Program-made: the position numbers and the translations under genes
NCBI GenBank assembly: GCA_900239685.1
Contig: OENT01000103.1
Location: 132,281 to 196,280, forward strand
Length of the DNA stretch: 64,000 nt
Source: Rotaria macrura
Lineage: Eukaryota > Rotifera > Eurotatoria > Philodinida > Philodinidae
Direction: 5' to 3'
In this document: one piece after another, positions 49,618 to 62,660 of the stretch
How the letters are laid out: every line of letters begins with the position of its first letter
Numbering within the stretch: the first letter of the stretch is position 1
The notes under the pieces: generated by a model
Told to the model about the DNA's origin: nothing
The model's input: the letters and a program-made list of their open reading frames with translations, nothing else
Databases searched by the model: none

Positions 49618-52600
49618 ATTGCTATGGCTCAAAGAATAAAACACACATACATATGTAAATGAAATCATCGAAAGTATTATTATTATCCTTCTAAATTCAT
49701 CAATGTTGTATTTCATCTTACATTCATAAAAAATTGATTCGTACAAATATAAATCTGATCTAGATAAACTCTAGTTAAAGCATGTATCATATTTACTAAT
49801 TATTTGTAAGATAAACAAAAATGCTAAAAATAAACTATGTTTATTTTTTCGTAATGCTTTAGGTCGTAACTCGCATGCACTGATCTCATTGATATTGATT
49901 GATTTCATTCGTGATGAAATAAATCATTTCATAAAACAGGATATACTTGCTTCTCCTATCTGATACTATTAACTTGATTTTATTTTAGATTCTTGTATCG
50001 TTGTTGTCTCCCTATTGGTATACGCAAATAATCTTATTCGTAATCAATTGCTTTTACTAGAATTGAATATTGTAATCGAATTGATCTAAACACACACGCA
50101 CACAGAAAAATAACTTTAAGCTTGAAACATTTTATCAATAGTAGATATCAGTCTGTGTTATTTTGCTGTATTTGTATCTATGATTTTGGATCCAAACTAT
50201 CAATTAAATGTCATGAATAGAGTACATCCGATACATATTGGTTGAATATACATAGATCTGATTCGTTTTTATTTCTCGAAAGAAAACCTAATTCATTTTC
50301 TCTGCTGTATGAAATACGAAACAAAAAAATTCTTTACGTAAGAGCAATTGAATTTTCATATTTATCTTTAATACGTACGTATACGTATATAATGTACTAG
50401 TTTTATTTTTAAATTAGTATAGTACTAGGTGATGCTGTATATTAATATGATAATATATTGAATACTTTATTGAATATGAAAATAAATTCTTCTCAAGTTC
50501 TTCTTTAGTAAATAAAAAAACGATTTCTTTGTTTTATTCTTTAATTTTCTTTCAATCAAACAATAACACCATCATTGAATATGGCAGTTTCGAGAAGTGT
50601 TGCTCAAGTGACTTGAATATTCTTTTACACTGTGTGTGTGTGTCTGTCTCTCTCTCTCTCTCTATTTCTTGTATATATGTAAGTCTTCTCATTTATTTGT
50701 CATATCACTTCATAGAAATCGCATTCTCTACCTCCTTCTCTTACTCGTCTTCATTAACTTTGTTTCTTCAATCACATCTATACTATATGTATACACGATC
50801 TACGTTCTCTCTGTGTAATTGCATCTGTATGTCTTTTTTTAGTATAACTCAATGTGTATACATGCACCTATACTTTCTTAATAGTCAAGTATCCAACCAT
50901 CATCGATCATCAATTTTTTTTCTTCACTATTTACATTCATATCACAAAGAAAGAAAACCATGAGTTGTCGACTTTATTTGCTCATACAAACCTGTAATCA
51001 GACATCCGGCTTTAATGTCTTTTTTTTCTTCTATATTCTCATTCGCATTCTAATCGATCACACGCATATACCATATGTATGCTGTCTAAGACTTGTTAGA
51101 TTATATGATTGAGTAAGAAAATAATAGACGATATTAAGTTAACCCTTGAAAACACCTGTTTATTCATTTTATGATAATCTTTCTGATTATATATATATAT
51201 ATCGACATCTGTATAATCGACTATAGATTTTTTACGCGGCTCTATGAAAACAAAAAAGAAACGACTGCGATGCAATTCTTGGTTAAGTATCTGAAATTCT
51301 TTTTTTCTTCTTGTATTAAGGTATGAAGAATAAGGGGATCTGTTTTCTATTGTTTTTAATATTCTAATCAATACCAATACATAGAATCTTTTGTGTCGTT
51401 GATTTGTATTGCAGCTGCTGACGCTTACTGCTCGTGCCTCGAGAGTGTGACATTTGTAATCTATCCTTTGACTATTTCTGATTGCTTGCGACAGGAATAC
51501 TAGTAACGACACGAAGTCGATATAGATTAGCTTTGTTATGTCTTTATCGATATGTACGTTTTGTTACGACCAATCGATTCTAGAAAAGTCATGTCTACAT
51601 ACTCTTTGTCCATAATGGTTAGATTTTATCCGTCAAGCAATTTCTTTTTATTCGAATCAACTCTTTATATTTCTTGAAGAACATTTTGCTAGCGATACTG
51701 ATGGATGAAAAATAGATTGAGATCTGGCCGCCTTTCACTAACTAGGGATACCGATGGTGATGATGTGACACGCTTCGTTGTTATCTGTCTTAACATTGCA
51801 TACACGCTAATTGTCAATGAGAAGAGCACGAGCATGCATCCATTTCTATGTATGCGTACATTAAATATGTATTACGACAAGAGAAGAAAAAAGGATGGTT
51901 CGGATTTCTACATTGATTTATGCTCATTGGTTACAGAATAGGATTTGAATGGCAAAAAATCAACAATGTAATGAGAGATCTTGATTGTTTATCAGTTTTG
52001 ACGAGTAGTCTAAAAGAAAAAAGAAGCTGAAGTAGAAACGAGCATAACACCTTGAGAATCACCGTTAAATTGTGCTGATGGTGTGATCGATGAATCAAAT
52101 TATCGTATACGTGTGCTAGATACAAAATCAAAGAAAATATTATTTGTTTTTCTACACTTCCAAATGTAAAATCAGATCGGATACTAAATCATGCAGATAG
52201 TTGTTATTTATCTATTGTCTTTTCTTGTTTATCTCTGATTGTTAATGTTATGTTTATATCAGATTATTGTTTTCTTTCGTACCATTCACCACAGGGACCA
52301 TTTTTTTTCTTTGTTCACCAGTGTCTTTTTTTCTTTCTTTGTTTTTTCGTGTGTTCTCGATTGAGTTTCGCTTGCATTTCTTTTTCTGTAGTCAAACAAA
52401 CCACACACGTATATACATTGACATATGAAAAGGCACTTATCGGAGATGTTTGCTGGAGGGCTTCAGAAAAGAATGAATACACACGAGAACAGAAAATATC
52501 TACATCTTCTTCCCTTGACTTCTTTTTGATAGTGTTGTATGACGCAGAACACGTATACAAATGAGTTATGCACTGTATTAGTGCACAGACCGAAAAGACT

Positions 52601-52964
52601 ATCAACCTCTTTTATTTCACAAATATATACATATGCACTAGTCTCCTTTTTTTCATTTTACGGTCTAATTAGAAAGAGAAACAGCAAGTTAATAAATCAG
52701 GTGAGCTGTCACAGTTTCGATTTGTTAATTAAATTTCTTTATGTGATGTGTCAAAGTAAGTGGTATTGGTTAAGAAAGAAAATGTATTACCTGTAAAGCA
52801 TTTATCAAGTATGAAGGTATTTTTCAGGAAAAAAAACATCATAATATTCATTCATGACCTATTATACATTATTTAGCACATGCTATAGTCGTCGAACTAT
52901 TTTATATGATTATAACTGATTGATAATATTGTTGTTAAAGATTTGTATTAAAGATTGAACGGAT

Positions 52965-55158
52965 ATGACAACAGAAAAATCAAAACATACTATGCGCTAT
53001 GATACATCATCGCGTCTTCATATTATTGTCTTATATTTACTAATCGCTAGTCTTACTATAGCATGGGGAATTTATTTTGTCCATTTTTCTCGTAATGTTC
53101 AAACGCATATGGAATCCACTTATGCTGAATTAAATCTTATTAAAGAACGATTAGAAACACTTGAATCGACACAAATAACAATTTCAACGAATGCAAATGG
53201 ATTTGATGTATTACGTCGCCAATCAAGACAAGCACGTATTAAAACAAAATCAGTCAATGGTAAACAACAGTCTCAACAGAAACAGAAACATGAACAACAA
53301 GAGTACGAACCATTAGAACAAGACCATAATTCAGAATTACTTGTTGGTTCAATTCATTTTAAAGTACCTGTAAGAAAAACATAATTTATTCAAATGAGAT
53401 TTAATTACGGGACGTCTTGCTGTTTTATTTATTCTAGCCAATAGCAATGACAACATTCTGTGTAAAATCAGTTGATCATTGTAAAAAATTGGTTACTGAA
53501 AATGAAGGTAAATCATTTAAAAAAGAGATTCTTGTTTATATACAGTTTCTACGGAATTCTCTTTAAGAATTACGAGGTCCAAAAGGTGAACAAGGCGTAC
53601 GTGGTTATCCAGGTTTGCCTGGCATGACGGGCCTCATTGGACCACAAGGACCACAAGGTAAGAATATTTTTGAATAAGAATCTTTTATCGAAATGTATGT
53701 TCAATGTTGAACGTATATAATAGGGCCATCGGGCCCAGTTGGTTTTCCTGGACCATCTGGTCCTCAAGGGCCTAAAGGTGATCGTGGCGAATCAATGCGT
53801 GGTGAACCAGGTAATTCGTTTAACGACAAAAAGATTTAAAAAATAAAGCAACACTTCTACTTATCTATTGTTCATTTTAAGGTCAATCAGGTCCCATGGG
53901 TCCACCAGGATTCCCTGGTCCACGTGGTGAAATGGGTCTTCGAGGTTCATCCGTAGGTTTAACTTATAAAACACTGAGAATGTTTGAAATTTAGATTTTC
54001 ATATAACTAGGGTGTATGTTCATGTCCTTCAGCAACATTAGCTCTTCAGCCGCCAGGATCGTCTTCATTAGTATTTACACCAACTTCATCAGGTTCCGAA
54101 CAAAAACAAGGTTTAAATATATAGTTTTTCAAATAAAAACAAAAAATAAAACTCCTAACATAATTTATATATTCATTTTTTATTGTAGATTCTTCTCGTC
54201 GTGATGGTAAGTTCGATTGAAGTAACGAAAATTCTCATTTAGATATACATATGAATAAACGTCTGTTTTGTTTTTCAATAATAAACCAGCTGTTCTTAGT
54301 CGTGCACAGCGTAAGTTTCGAATGATTAATTTCGAATCAAAAAGAAAATCCCAATTAAATTTACATACATCAAATCTAGGATGTGTATTTTCATTCATCG
54401 GTACACCTGTTCTTCTCAAAGAAGATAATTTTACGTTTGGTGCTTGGTTCAAAGATCCTATGCCAAAAACTGCTAATGGTGCTCAGAAAGTTTATGTGAC
54501 ACGACATGTCACTGGCAATCTTTTATACGAATACAATAGTGAAACTGATTTGATTAATGACACACCCAATCGTATTATCACCTTACCATATCCGTATTCA
54601 GGTGTTAATCATGTTGTTTATCAAGGCAGTTTTATCTATAATGTTCAATATAAAAATACTATCATTCGTATTGATCTTGTATCTGAAACTGAAGCACAGA
54701 ATGTTGAAATAGCTGCTAGTCGTGAACCTCTTTATAATACGCCACAATCCAGCTGGTATGATTTTTCTATTGATGAAAATGGCCTATGGCTACTGTATCG
54801 TCAACAATATACGAGAAATTTTATAGCGGCTAAAATTAATCCAGATACACTAGATACACAAAAAATGTGGATATTACCATATAATCCGTCAAGTTTGAGT
54901 CAAGGCTTTATAGCATATGGTGTTTTTTATGGTGTACAACATTTTAATAAGCAACAATCGTACATTGATACTGTTTATGATATTTACTCTAATTTAGCAT
55001 TCACAACAATGAAAATACAATTTGCTGTACCATTTCAATTCTTAGTACAATTAACATACAATCCATATGAAGGGAAAATATTTGCCTGGGATAATAAACA
55101 TTTACTTTACTATGTTTATAATGTTCAACGTGACAAAACCTTCAAATGTTCAAAATAA
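52965..55158 (+). CDS. Collagen-olfactomedin type II membrane protein (gliomedin/colmedin-like)
   Basis: Exons 52965-53369, 53438-53507, 53568-53657, 53724-53810, 53882-53952, 54011-54110, 54189-54206 and 54290-55158 join in frame to 569 aa. A short cytosolic N-terminus is followed by one helix at about 18-40 (HIIVLYLLIASLTIAWGIYF) and a short coiled coil. A basic stretch RRQSRQAR (about 85-92) contains RxxR-type proprotein convertase sites. Residues 159-241 are Gly-x-y collagen repeats spread over three small exons. Residues 312-569 are an olfactomedin domain (FGAWFKDPMP, NLLYEYNSE, LPYPYSGVNHVVYQGSFIYN, YDFSIDENGLWLLY). Cys312 and Cys567 sit where the conserved disulfide closes the propeller. 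The arrangement matches vertebrate gliomedin and nematode colmedins (UNC-122/COF-2), which act in cell-surface matrix assembly at neural or muscle contacts. Orthology is inferred from architecture. Confidence 0.93.
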
Positions 55159-56205
55159 CGATCATAACATCAATGTCCGGTGATGTCCTAGAAGCATAAC
55201 AAAAAACTAGAGCAAAAACAACAGTATTGACATTTTAGTTTATTTTTTCAACTTTGTTTGTCTCAGGTGTATGCTTATTTCGTCGTTGATTAATATTTTA
55301 CAAAAGAGAGCCTTTTTTCCTGAAGTTTTGTTTTTCGTGTCATGTGTTTCTTTTTTTTGCTAAATATAGATAAAAGAAGTTTGTATGTTTGTCTAGTTTT
55401 TAACTTGGTTCTTTTCTTCAACATGACCGCTGTCGTCACGGATGAAAGTAAGGTCATATGAATATGTATATGAATATGAATATGAACTTGAAAGAGTAAT
55501 AGGAAAACCTTCAATATCAAGATATGTGTAACAGTGATACGTTTCATGTGAACACAACCTTTTGATGAAGGCTTTTTTCTACGTGACTTTTTCGTCTGGT
55601 TTTCTTCTCAACGACGATTCATAATTTAGTTACTTAGTGAATGCTCTAATACATGAAAACAGTCCTACAGCATATGATACTGAGAGAAGAAATATTCATA
55701 ATGTCAACATTGAAAAGAAATAGATCATACAAGATATGTTCAATAGAACAGAACAGAACGTTTTATATATGAGGTCTTCTTGTTTACTCAAGGATGATTA
55801 CTAATTTCTATTGAACTAATATATATATATATATAGTGTCTCGCCTTCATTTTTTTGCATATAAGTATATATGAGGAACCAATGATGCAAAACGCTGCCT
55901 TCTATCTTATACTTACTGTAAGGGTGCAAATTTTTCTACTCAATAGTTTTATTACGTTCAAACAGTAGTAATTACAATAAGAAGGAAGCATACTTAAATT
56001 GTCGATCTTTTTGCTAATTCAAAAAGTTTGCCGTCTACGAACGGGTGATCACAAACAGTTAATTAACAGGCCCTAGTTCAATATTGTCTGGATACATACA
56101 AATTCAAGTGAAGTTTCAAAGCTCTGAAGCGATATTTTACTCACAGTATGAAGATAATTTTAATTTAAACCCATCCAATTAATTTTTCTTCAAACAACAT
56201 CGAAG
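55159..56205. other. Intergenic region
   Basis: 3' flank of the colmedin-like gene and 5' flank of the Pro-Val-rich gene. There is a TA run near 55820 and a hexamer-like atgaatatg cluster near 55460. No supported coding sequence. Confidence 0.5.
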
Positions 56206-57474
56206 ATGTTTGGCTCTATGAATCCATTTTCCTTCCCAGCATGTCCACAACAAATCATGTGTCCATATGATATACCTGTTCCGCAACCCTTTCCTTGCCC
56301 TGTACCTGTACCGCAACCTTATATTCAAAACATAGTACAGCCTGTTGATATGCCTATTCCTCACACAATACAGCCTGTCATCATACCAAGGCCTTATGGT
56401 GTGCCTATTCCTCAACCAATCCCAGTACCAGTCGAACGTCCTTGTGCTGTACCTGTTCCACAACCGGTACCATTTCCACAACCTGTACCTGTTCCACAGC
56501 CTGTACCTGTTTTGCAGCCAATATGTATTCCACAGCCTTTCCCGGTTCCGGTAGAAACTCAATGTCCAGTGCCAGTGCCAGTTTGTGTACCAGTTCCGCA
56601 ACCTTGTGTAATTCCTCAACCTTATGTAATAAGAGAACAAGTCAACGTTCCTGTTCATATTCCTGTTCCGTATTCTGTTCCTGTACCAACACCGTCGTAT
56701 ACACCAGCAGCAACTCCAGCATACCAATACTACTCGCAGGAGGTATGTAAAATACATCGATTACATCTGAACACTGTATTTACATTAATGGTAGAATACG
56801 AATCACTTCATAACTAGTCTTTCTTTTCTAGCAATACTTTGCTCCTCAATATTATTCACCAGAAGAATATCTTGTTGAAGAACCTTTATATGTAAAACGT
56901 CATCATCATCATCATCATCGTCGTCGTTATCGACGACGTTGTAGATCAATGACACCGGACCCAGCTCCTTTGTCACCCATCATTATTCCGATACAAATGC
57001 AAGAACCAGCACCTATACCGCAGCAAACACCACTTCAGATAACTGAATATATTCAAGACATTTATCCCCCAGCACAAGTTTACAGCGATCAAGTACCTAT
57101 AGTATGTTTATGAATAATATTTGTTTGCTTTTATTCGACATTAATCGACTATTGACTGTCTTTTCGTATAGGGTTATACTCCTCAAAATTCACTAATTCA
57201 ACAACCATTTCGATTTCAAAATCAAGAATTAGTAAACTGCCAACCAGGTATGCTCGTGTCGCGAAATCCATGCATGCAGCCACAACAACAACAACAACAA
57301 GAACAACTCATACAACAACTATCGAATGGTCAATGTGTTCAACGACCCCTTTGTGTTGGTGGTGGCGGTGGTGGTGTTCAAACTGTTCTAGCAGCACAAC
57401 AACCTTATCTTGGTTCAACTAATTCAGTTAGTCTGATAAATTCTTGTTCTTCAGGTGCACAATACATTTCATGA
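56206..57474 (+). CDS. Pro-Val-Gln repeat protein (369 aa)
   Basis: Exons 56206-56742, 56832-57101 and 57172-57474 join in phase 0 (introns 89 and 70 bp). The first 170 residues are a degenerate array of PVPVPQP and PIPQP units with interspersed Cys ([31 protein letters not shown]). This favours an extended polyproline-type structure able to be cross-linked. The middle exon encodes a Tyr-rich segment followed by a His6-Arg-rich cluster ([17 protein letters not shown]). The C-terminus has Gln-rich and Gly-rich runs (poly-CAA, GGGGGG) and a Ser/Asn tail. No signal peptide or membrane helix is evident, which argues against a classically secreted cuticle protein. A cytoskeletal or structural role is possible. 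Unrecognised family. The dense antisense open frame at 56179-56757 is a consequence of the repeat. Confidence 0.85.
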
Positions 57475-57534
57475 ACATTCTTTTCTTTTTTTTTCTTCAT
57501 TATTATAAGTAAACGAGAGAAAAAAATCCAGAAA

Positions 57535-57540
57535 AATAAA
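57535..57540 (+). terminator. Polyadenylation signal of the Pro-Val-Gln gene
   Basis: AATAAA 61 bases after the stop. Cleavage some 10-30 bases downstream would fall within the last coding exon (57542-57612) of the minus-strand neighbour. Confidence 0.5.
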
Positions 57541-57541
57541 T

Positions 57542-58200
57542 TCAAAATGGCATTTTAGGCAAATGAAAGCGTGGGATAATTTCAGGATAAGCTGTATCAT
57601 TGAACGATGGTACTAGATTAAAATAAAAATAGAAATCTATCATAAAGTCTCTTTAATTAATAACTTACCAGCACCTCTCGGTGGAATTTGTCTTGGTGTA
57701 TAAGCATAGCGACCACATCGATTTTGTTCAATATGTTTTAAGTGCTTTATACTTTTTAAATTTGGATTTTTATATTCATGTTGCATTTCCGTTTCAATGA
57801 CTATATCAGGTATTCGTCGACGACCCGTTGCTAATATCAACAAAGTTTAGAAATAAATATTTCTCCTTTCGACCTACTACACATTCATGAACGTAGAAAA
57901 ACAAGAGTACAAAACTATGCTTATTAAAATACAACAATCGTTTATACTGCATTTGAACATTTTATTTTAATCCAATAGAAAGCGATTGAACTTACTTAAT
58001 ATTTCTAGAAGTGCTAGTTCGTCACGTATAATACCTGTTGTCCAATTTTGCCTTACTAGAATGAAAAACGTGAGACACGTATAAATAAGAAATAAAGTCA
58101 TCTGAAAAATGTATAAGTTTCTAATACATGAACGATATGCATGTTCGAAGATTTTTGGGTTTTCAAGATGTTTTGATTTAGTTTGACTGACATCAGTCAT
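57542..58200 (-). CDS. Small single-pass membrane protein (145 aa), unknown
   Basis: Three minus-strand exons (58200-57996, 57830-57669, 57612-57542) have strong splice signals (GTAAGT donors; TTAG/CTAG acceptors) and join exactly in frame to TGA. The start at 58200 gives MTDVSQTKSKHLENPK. The frame stays open upstream to 58344, so a longer N-terminus is possible. One hydrophobic helix spans about residues 31-50 (IFQMTLFLIYTCLTFFILV). The soluble remainder after the helix includes RRRIPDIVIETEMQHEYKNP and ends in a Pro-rich segment (PEIIPRFHLPKMPF). No family recognised. The gene converges tail to tail with the Pro-Val-Gln gene, with 67 bases between stop codons. Confidence 0.75.
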
Positions 58201-59411
58201 GTTATAAAAATTGGACCACAAACAGGTATATCTATAGCCGATCGAAATGGAATTGTTTTCGATTCGATTGAAGAGTATAGAAACAGGAGAAAAAATAATA
58301 ATTCCATTAGAATATAGAAATTTTCGTTTTCTTTTCATTCTCAATGAATCATTGGGTTTCTTGTTATTTGTTGTTTCTTCTCTATGATTATTTTTTCATT
58401 TTCGACTTCAGAAAGCATAACTATGTTGATAAATAGAAAAGAAAATTAGTTTTCTTTTTTTCTAAATTTCAATTTCAAATTCAACAACAATTTAAACAAA
58501 GCAATCTTAGTACGAAGAAATTCTTTTTCTTTCCGTTTGAGTTTCTTCGTCGAAATGATTGTGTCTACTTATTATCTTTGAATTTACAATTGTGTTTCTT
58601 TTTTTTACATGTTGTTTCCCATTCCATTATTATCAATTTTATTTACATGATTGAAGCACGGTGTGCTTCATTAGATTAAATTATAAACAGAAGGCTCTGT
58701 TGTGCTATCGAATAAGATATTTTTTAATTTTCTTTTTGTGAAAAGAAGTAGTACAACTAAATCTGACTATTGTTAGTAATTACTTCAGTAGGTTGCTCAT
58801 ATATACGTGCATTTTTATTGCGTTTCATAAATTATTCACATCAATGGATACTTCTGACATGACATCAAAGCAATGGGATAAAAACAAGAGAAAATCTATG
58901 AATGGAAATTTTCCTATGATAAATAACGGAACAAAAGAAAGTATCGAATAATTAGAAATACTTCTTCTACGCTCGCATGTGTACATCACATTCATGATGG
59001 GCATCAGCATGATTTCATTCCTCAGTATCTCTCATTCTCTATCTCTCGTTCTTAGTCTTTTTCTTTTATTGTAAACATGTGTCGCAAGTAATCATCATGC
59101 AAACAGAGACTATAGTCAGTGATGATGGTTGCTGCATATGTGGATGCTGGATGCTGTGAAACTTGTAAAGAACGAACAGAGAAAACAGTAGTAAGAATAG
59201 AAGCAGCGGGGCAGCGATGGAGATGTAACAGGAGAAACAAAAATAATGAGTATATGCTCTAATGCAAACTGTTAAGATACACATACACCACATGACAATT
59301 CCGCTCTGTTCTTCTCATTCATCGATCATCGGTTTCCCAGTAAAAGACAAAATTGACAAATTTTAACCAACGTTTTACTGATGTCATCGATTGAGCTAAT
59401 AACAAAAGAAA
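58201..59411. other. Divergent intergenic region
   Basis: 1.2 kb between the minus-strand small membrane protein gene and the bHLH gene. AT-rich, with no supported exon, and expected to contain both promoters. Confidence 0.5.
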
Positions 59412-60187
59412 ATGAATAAGTAAGCCATATAATCTAACTTAAATTGAAAAGGAAACAGAACACAAAAAGAAGAAACAATCCCGTAATACTTTGATTTTTT
59501 TTTGTTCTTTTTTTTCGCTTCTACTACAGCTCATTGACGATAAAACTAGAACCAATCGAAATTGATAACAATCGCGTTGCTGTTAATAAAACACAGTCAG
59601 CAACAGAATCCATGTCCCATTCAAATCGAATGAAAAGATCTCGTAAAGCAGCGCATCCATCAAAAACTGTCAAATCATCAACAGGAAAATCATACATCGA
59701 TCAATTAACAACAAATACATCTTACTCACAAGCCGGAGAACTATCTTCCACAATCATGCATTCAATAGATGATGAATTATCTAACTTTCCACAATTCGAT
59801 CATATAGATGAACAAGAAAATAACGATGAAAATGGTATAGATACAAATGATGAAACTTCCGTCACTAATCATAATCATCATATGTTATCGAAACGACCAC
59901 GTTTAAGTTATAACAAACGATTAGAAGCAAATGCACGTGAACGTGAACGTGTACATAATTTAACGGCAGCATTCGAAGCACTACGGCAAGTTATACCAAT
60001 GTATGGTGATCAGCCGAAATTGAGTCGTTTATCCATATTACGTATCGCTTGTTCATACGTACATGTTCTTGGTGCATTAAATCAAATTGATTTTAGTCAA
60101 GGGCAAAATGCATATACACTTAATGAATCTTTTCATATGCTTTCATGTACAATTCTAAACGAACTTAAACGAAAAAAAACTAGCTAA
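59412..60187 (+). CDS. ATOH8: bHLH transcription factor, net/ATOH8-like
   Basis: The main exon (59530-60187) opens at an acceptor (TTCTACTACAG) with no ATG ahead of the reading frame. An 8-nt exon at 59412-59419 (ATGAATAA, donor GTAAGC) joins in the right phase to give MNNSLTIKLEP, for a 221-aa protein. The N-terminal half is Ser/Asn/Asp-rich and probably disordered, with a basic patch (RMKRSRKAA). The bHLH domain lies at about 132-187. Its basic region KRLEANARERERVHNL carries the E-box-contacting NARERxRV signature. Helix 1 is TAAFEALRQVIP, the loop is MYGDQPKLS, and helix 2 is RLSILRIACSYVHVLGAL. AAFEALR, PKLSxLxILRIAC and the following IDFS resemble net/ATOH8 more than other Atonal-superfamily members. 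It should act in the nucleus, usually as a heterodimer with an E protein. The first exon is a prediction; otherwise translation could start at the Met encoded near 59612. Confidence 0.85.
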
Positions 60188-62660
60188 AAACAAAAATGAT
60201 TAATGTTGTTGTTATTATGTTGACGATGATTTATAGTGTAAAAAAAAACAAACAATCAGTAAATTTATTACCAGTCGAAATAAAAGAAAAACAAGTATAC
60301 TTAATAATTGATGGTTTTCTTTTCTTATTTCGTCGAAAAGCAATAGTGAAAAAAATTATCATTTTTAGATTTAATGAAATTTAATATGAGTTTCAAGAAT
60401 GATTCTAATCCTCGCATATCGACGTAATCCCATAAAATGTCCTGTTAGAAACGAAATTCTGTCATTATATACTTCGTTGATTCTATCGATTACTATTTTA
60501 ATCGAGTCTTTACTTTCCTCTAGACGGTATGATAATTATAGAATGGTTCCAATTTAGAATAACTATCTTGTCGAGAATAATCATCAACTTATGATAGAGA
60601 CCGCTAAGTATACTATTTCATCTATTGTATGTCGCTCGATTGATTCATAACTTATTTTATCATATGAATTTAAATTTCATACTAATTGTCAACAGAATAA
60701 TTAAGAAATTCTCAACTATCTTTTATAATTTTATTTCCCGAAGATGGCATTTTTTTAAAATTCGATTACTATACGTGTGTGTAGAAAACTAATTTTTCGA
60801 TACCAATCGTAATGAAATGCAATATAGCATAGGAATAATATATGAAATGACAATACAGGCAACTATGATGTAAAGGGTAAAAATGATTTGGTGATCGATT
60901 GTGTCTGTAGCAATGTATCATGCAAATGCTTCGCGGCATCATGGAATAGATCAAGAATAAAAATGTAGACATACTGATACTTTGTAGTTATTGCAAAATT
61001 AAGAAAATTAAAGATGATGAAATTACAAAAACGTAATATTTTAGTAATGAGAAAAAATATAGATTCCAATTTCTGTTTGAAAACATAGAAATTGAGATTG
61101 ATCTCGATGAATTGTACAAATTAGCATATATGTACAGATTGTTCTCAAATGAAAACTTTCCGTCAAGAGAATATTGCTTGCGGATTTTCATAATACACAA
61201 AAAATATTGGCTTTTGAGGAAAATAGTTGGAAATCAGAAAGAACTAGATTAATGGAAGAAGAGCAAATTTTTCAAACTAATATTCAACCGAAATACAGTA
61301 ATTTATCTCTACTGGATGAAAGTGATCATCACATGCGTTCGAATACTAATTTTCTAGCGAAAAATCAACATCTGACACGTTGAAAACATGTAATAACTAA
61401 CTAACTACTGATATCTAAATTACAAACTCTTGCGGCCTACATCAATCAAGTTTCATCCATTCATTCACATAAATTTTCCTGACGCCTTATTATTTTCTTA
61501 GTTGTCAACTGAAAATTATATATAAGACACAAGACATATATTTTTCCTTCTTGATGATAGAGTGGATTGTTTTCATCATAGCAGAAATAATATTCTATAA
61601 TCAAGTTGTGTTTAAAATATTCGTATTCAACACATTTTTAATAAACATCTACTATTAATTAAATTATCAAACTATTCAAGTGAATCTACATGACTAATAA
61701 TTCACTATGTATGATTCAATTCTTTTTCTCTTACAATATTCATAGTCATTCGTATGATCATCATCAATCTACATTAAGATATACTCTGTCTTGTATTGAC
61801 TTGATCTATTCATTACACATTCTTTACTAATACAGACGAAAAGTTAATTAACATAGATCCCAACGAATGATTGGAGAATCTTACATTAATAGTCTTATAG
61901 TCATGAATTGTTTGTTGTTATTTTATTTTTTCAATAATGTATTGCATACATTTACATGATAAAATGATATGAACAATGAAATTCCATTTGGTGGTAGTAT
62001 GATTACTGTTCACCAAACACTAGGATAATATGATGAACATGTTGTTTTTCAAAATTTTTAAGCGATTATGAAAATTTTCGATCGGTACACACACAATAGT
62101 CTTGTCTATATGTCGTTGAATGGTTATTTACTAGTACCAAATATTTGACTATGTTGGTAGAAATGATTTTTTTCAAGAAACAAATAAATTTATTCAACAG
62201 AAGACGACTCTTCCTTTGGTTTTAATTATGATCATAACTTCAAAATTTTTCTTTCGCTTGTATACACATTGATGAAAATATTATCAGAAAATAATTGTTT
62301 GTCAAAAATGAGATTGTTTCATTTGTGAGAATGTTGTTCGTCTAAAAAAGAACCATGGATCTATTGTATTAGAATAGATATTCGATTACTAAAAATACAA
62401 AATGAATCATTTCAAAGTAGTTTTAAGATAGAAATCATTTTGATTCACTGTAGAGTAATCTCAATCAATCATATTTCACTGCGTATTTATGAGTACTTCG
62501 TCGAATAACATACTGACTACTTTCCTCAGCACGTACCAAATGTAATGATGAGTGCAACATTATCATATATTTATGTTAATATCTCTAACATAGTCTATAG
62601 CTTTTGATCAAAAGCGATTGGTTAAATAAAACTATAGATATCATATGGAGTTAAGCAAAA
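60188..62660. other. 3' flank of the bHLH gene and gene-poor sequence
   Basis: A 62-codon open frame at 60196-60384 immediately after the bHLH stop is probably 3' UTR. Another open frame at 61174-61383 lacks an ATG and any splice partner. Nothing else was recognised. Confidence 0.5.

Larger units (their letters stand above)
48778..52964. other. Intergenic region carrying a SINE
   Basis: 4.2 kb without a supported gene. Apart from the SINE at 49245-49600, it holds microsatellite-rich AT sequence (TC run near 50645, TATATA near 51190). Open frames here are low-complexity. The single ambiguous base of the window (49562) lies next to the SINE poly-A tail. Confidence 0.55.

Noticed and set aside
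56179-56757. Minus-strand open frame of 192 codons (Arg/Tyr/Trp-rich)
   Set aside because: Exact antisense of the PVPVPQP repeat exon. Repeats keep the reverse strand open, and the sense strand has matching splice structure.
60196-60384. 62-codon open frame after the bHLH stop
   Set aside because: Lies directly in the expected 3' UTR, has no splice partner, and its composition is not protein-like.
61174-61383. 69-codon open frame with a Glu-rich segment (FEENSWKSERTRLMEEEQ)
   Set aside because: No ATG start and no usable splice sites. It may be a decayed fragment, but there is no independent support.
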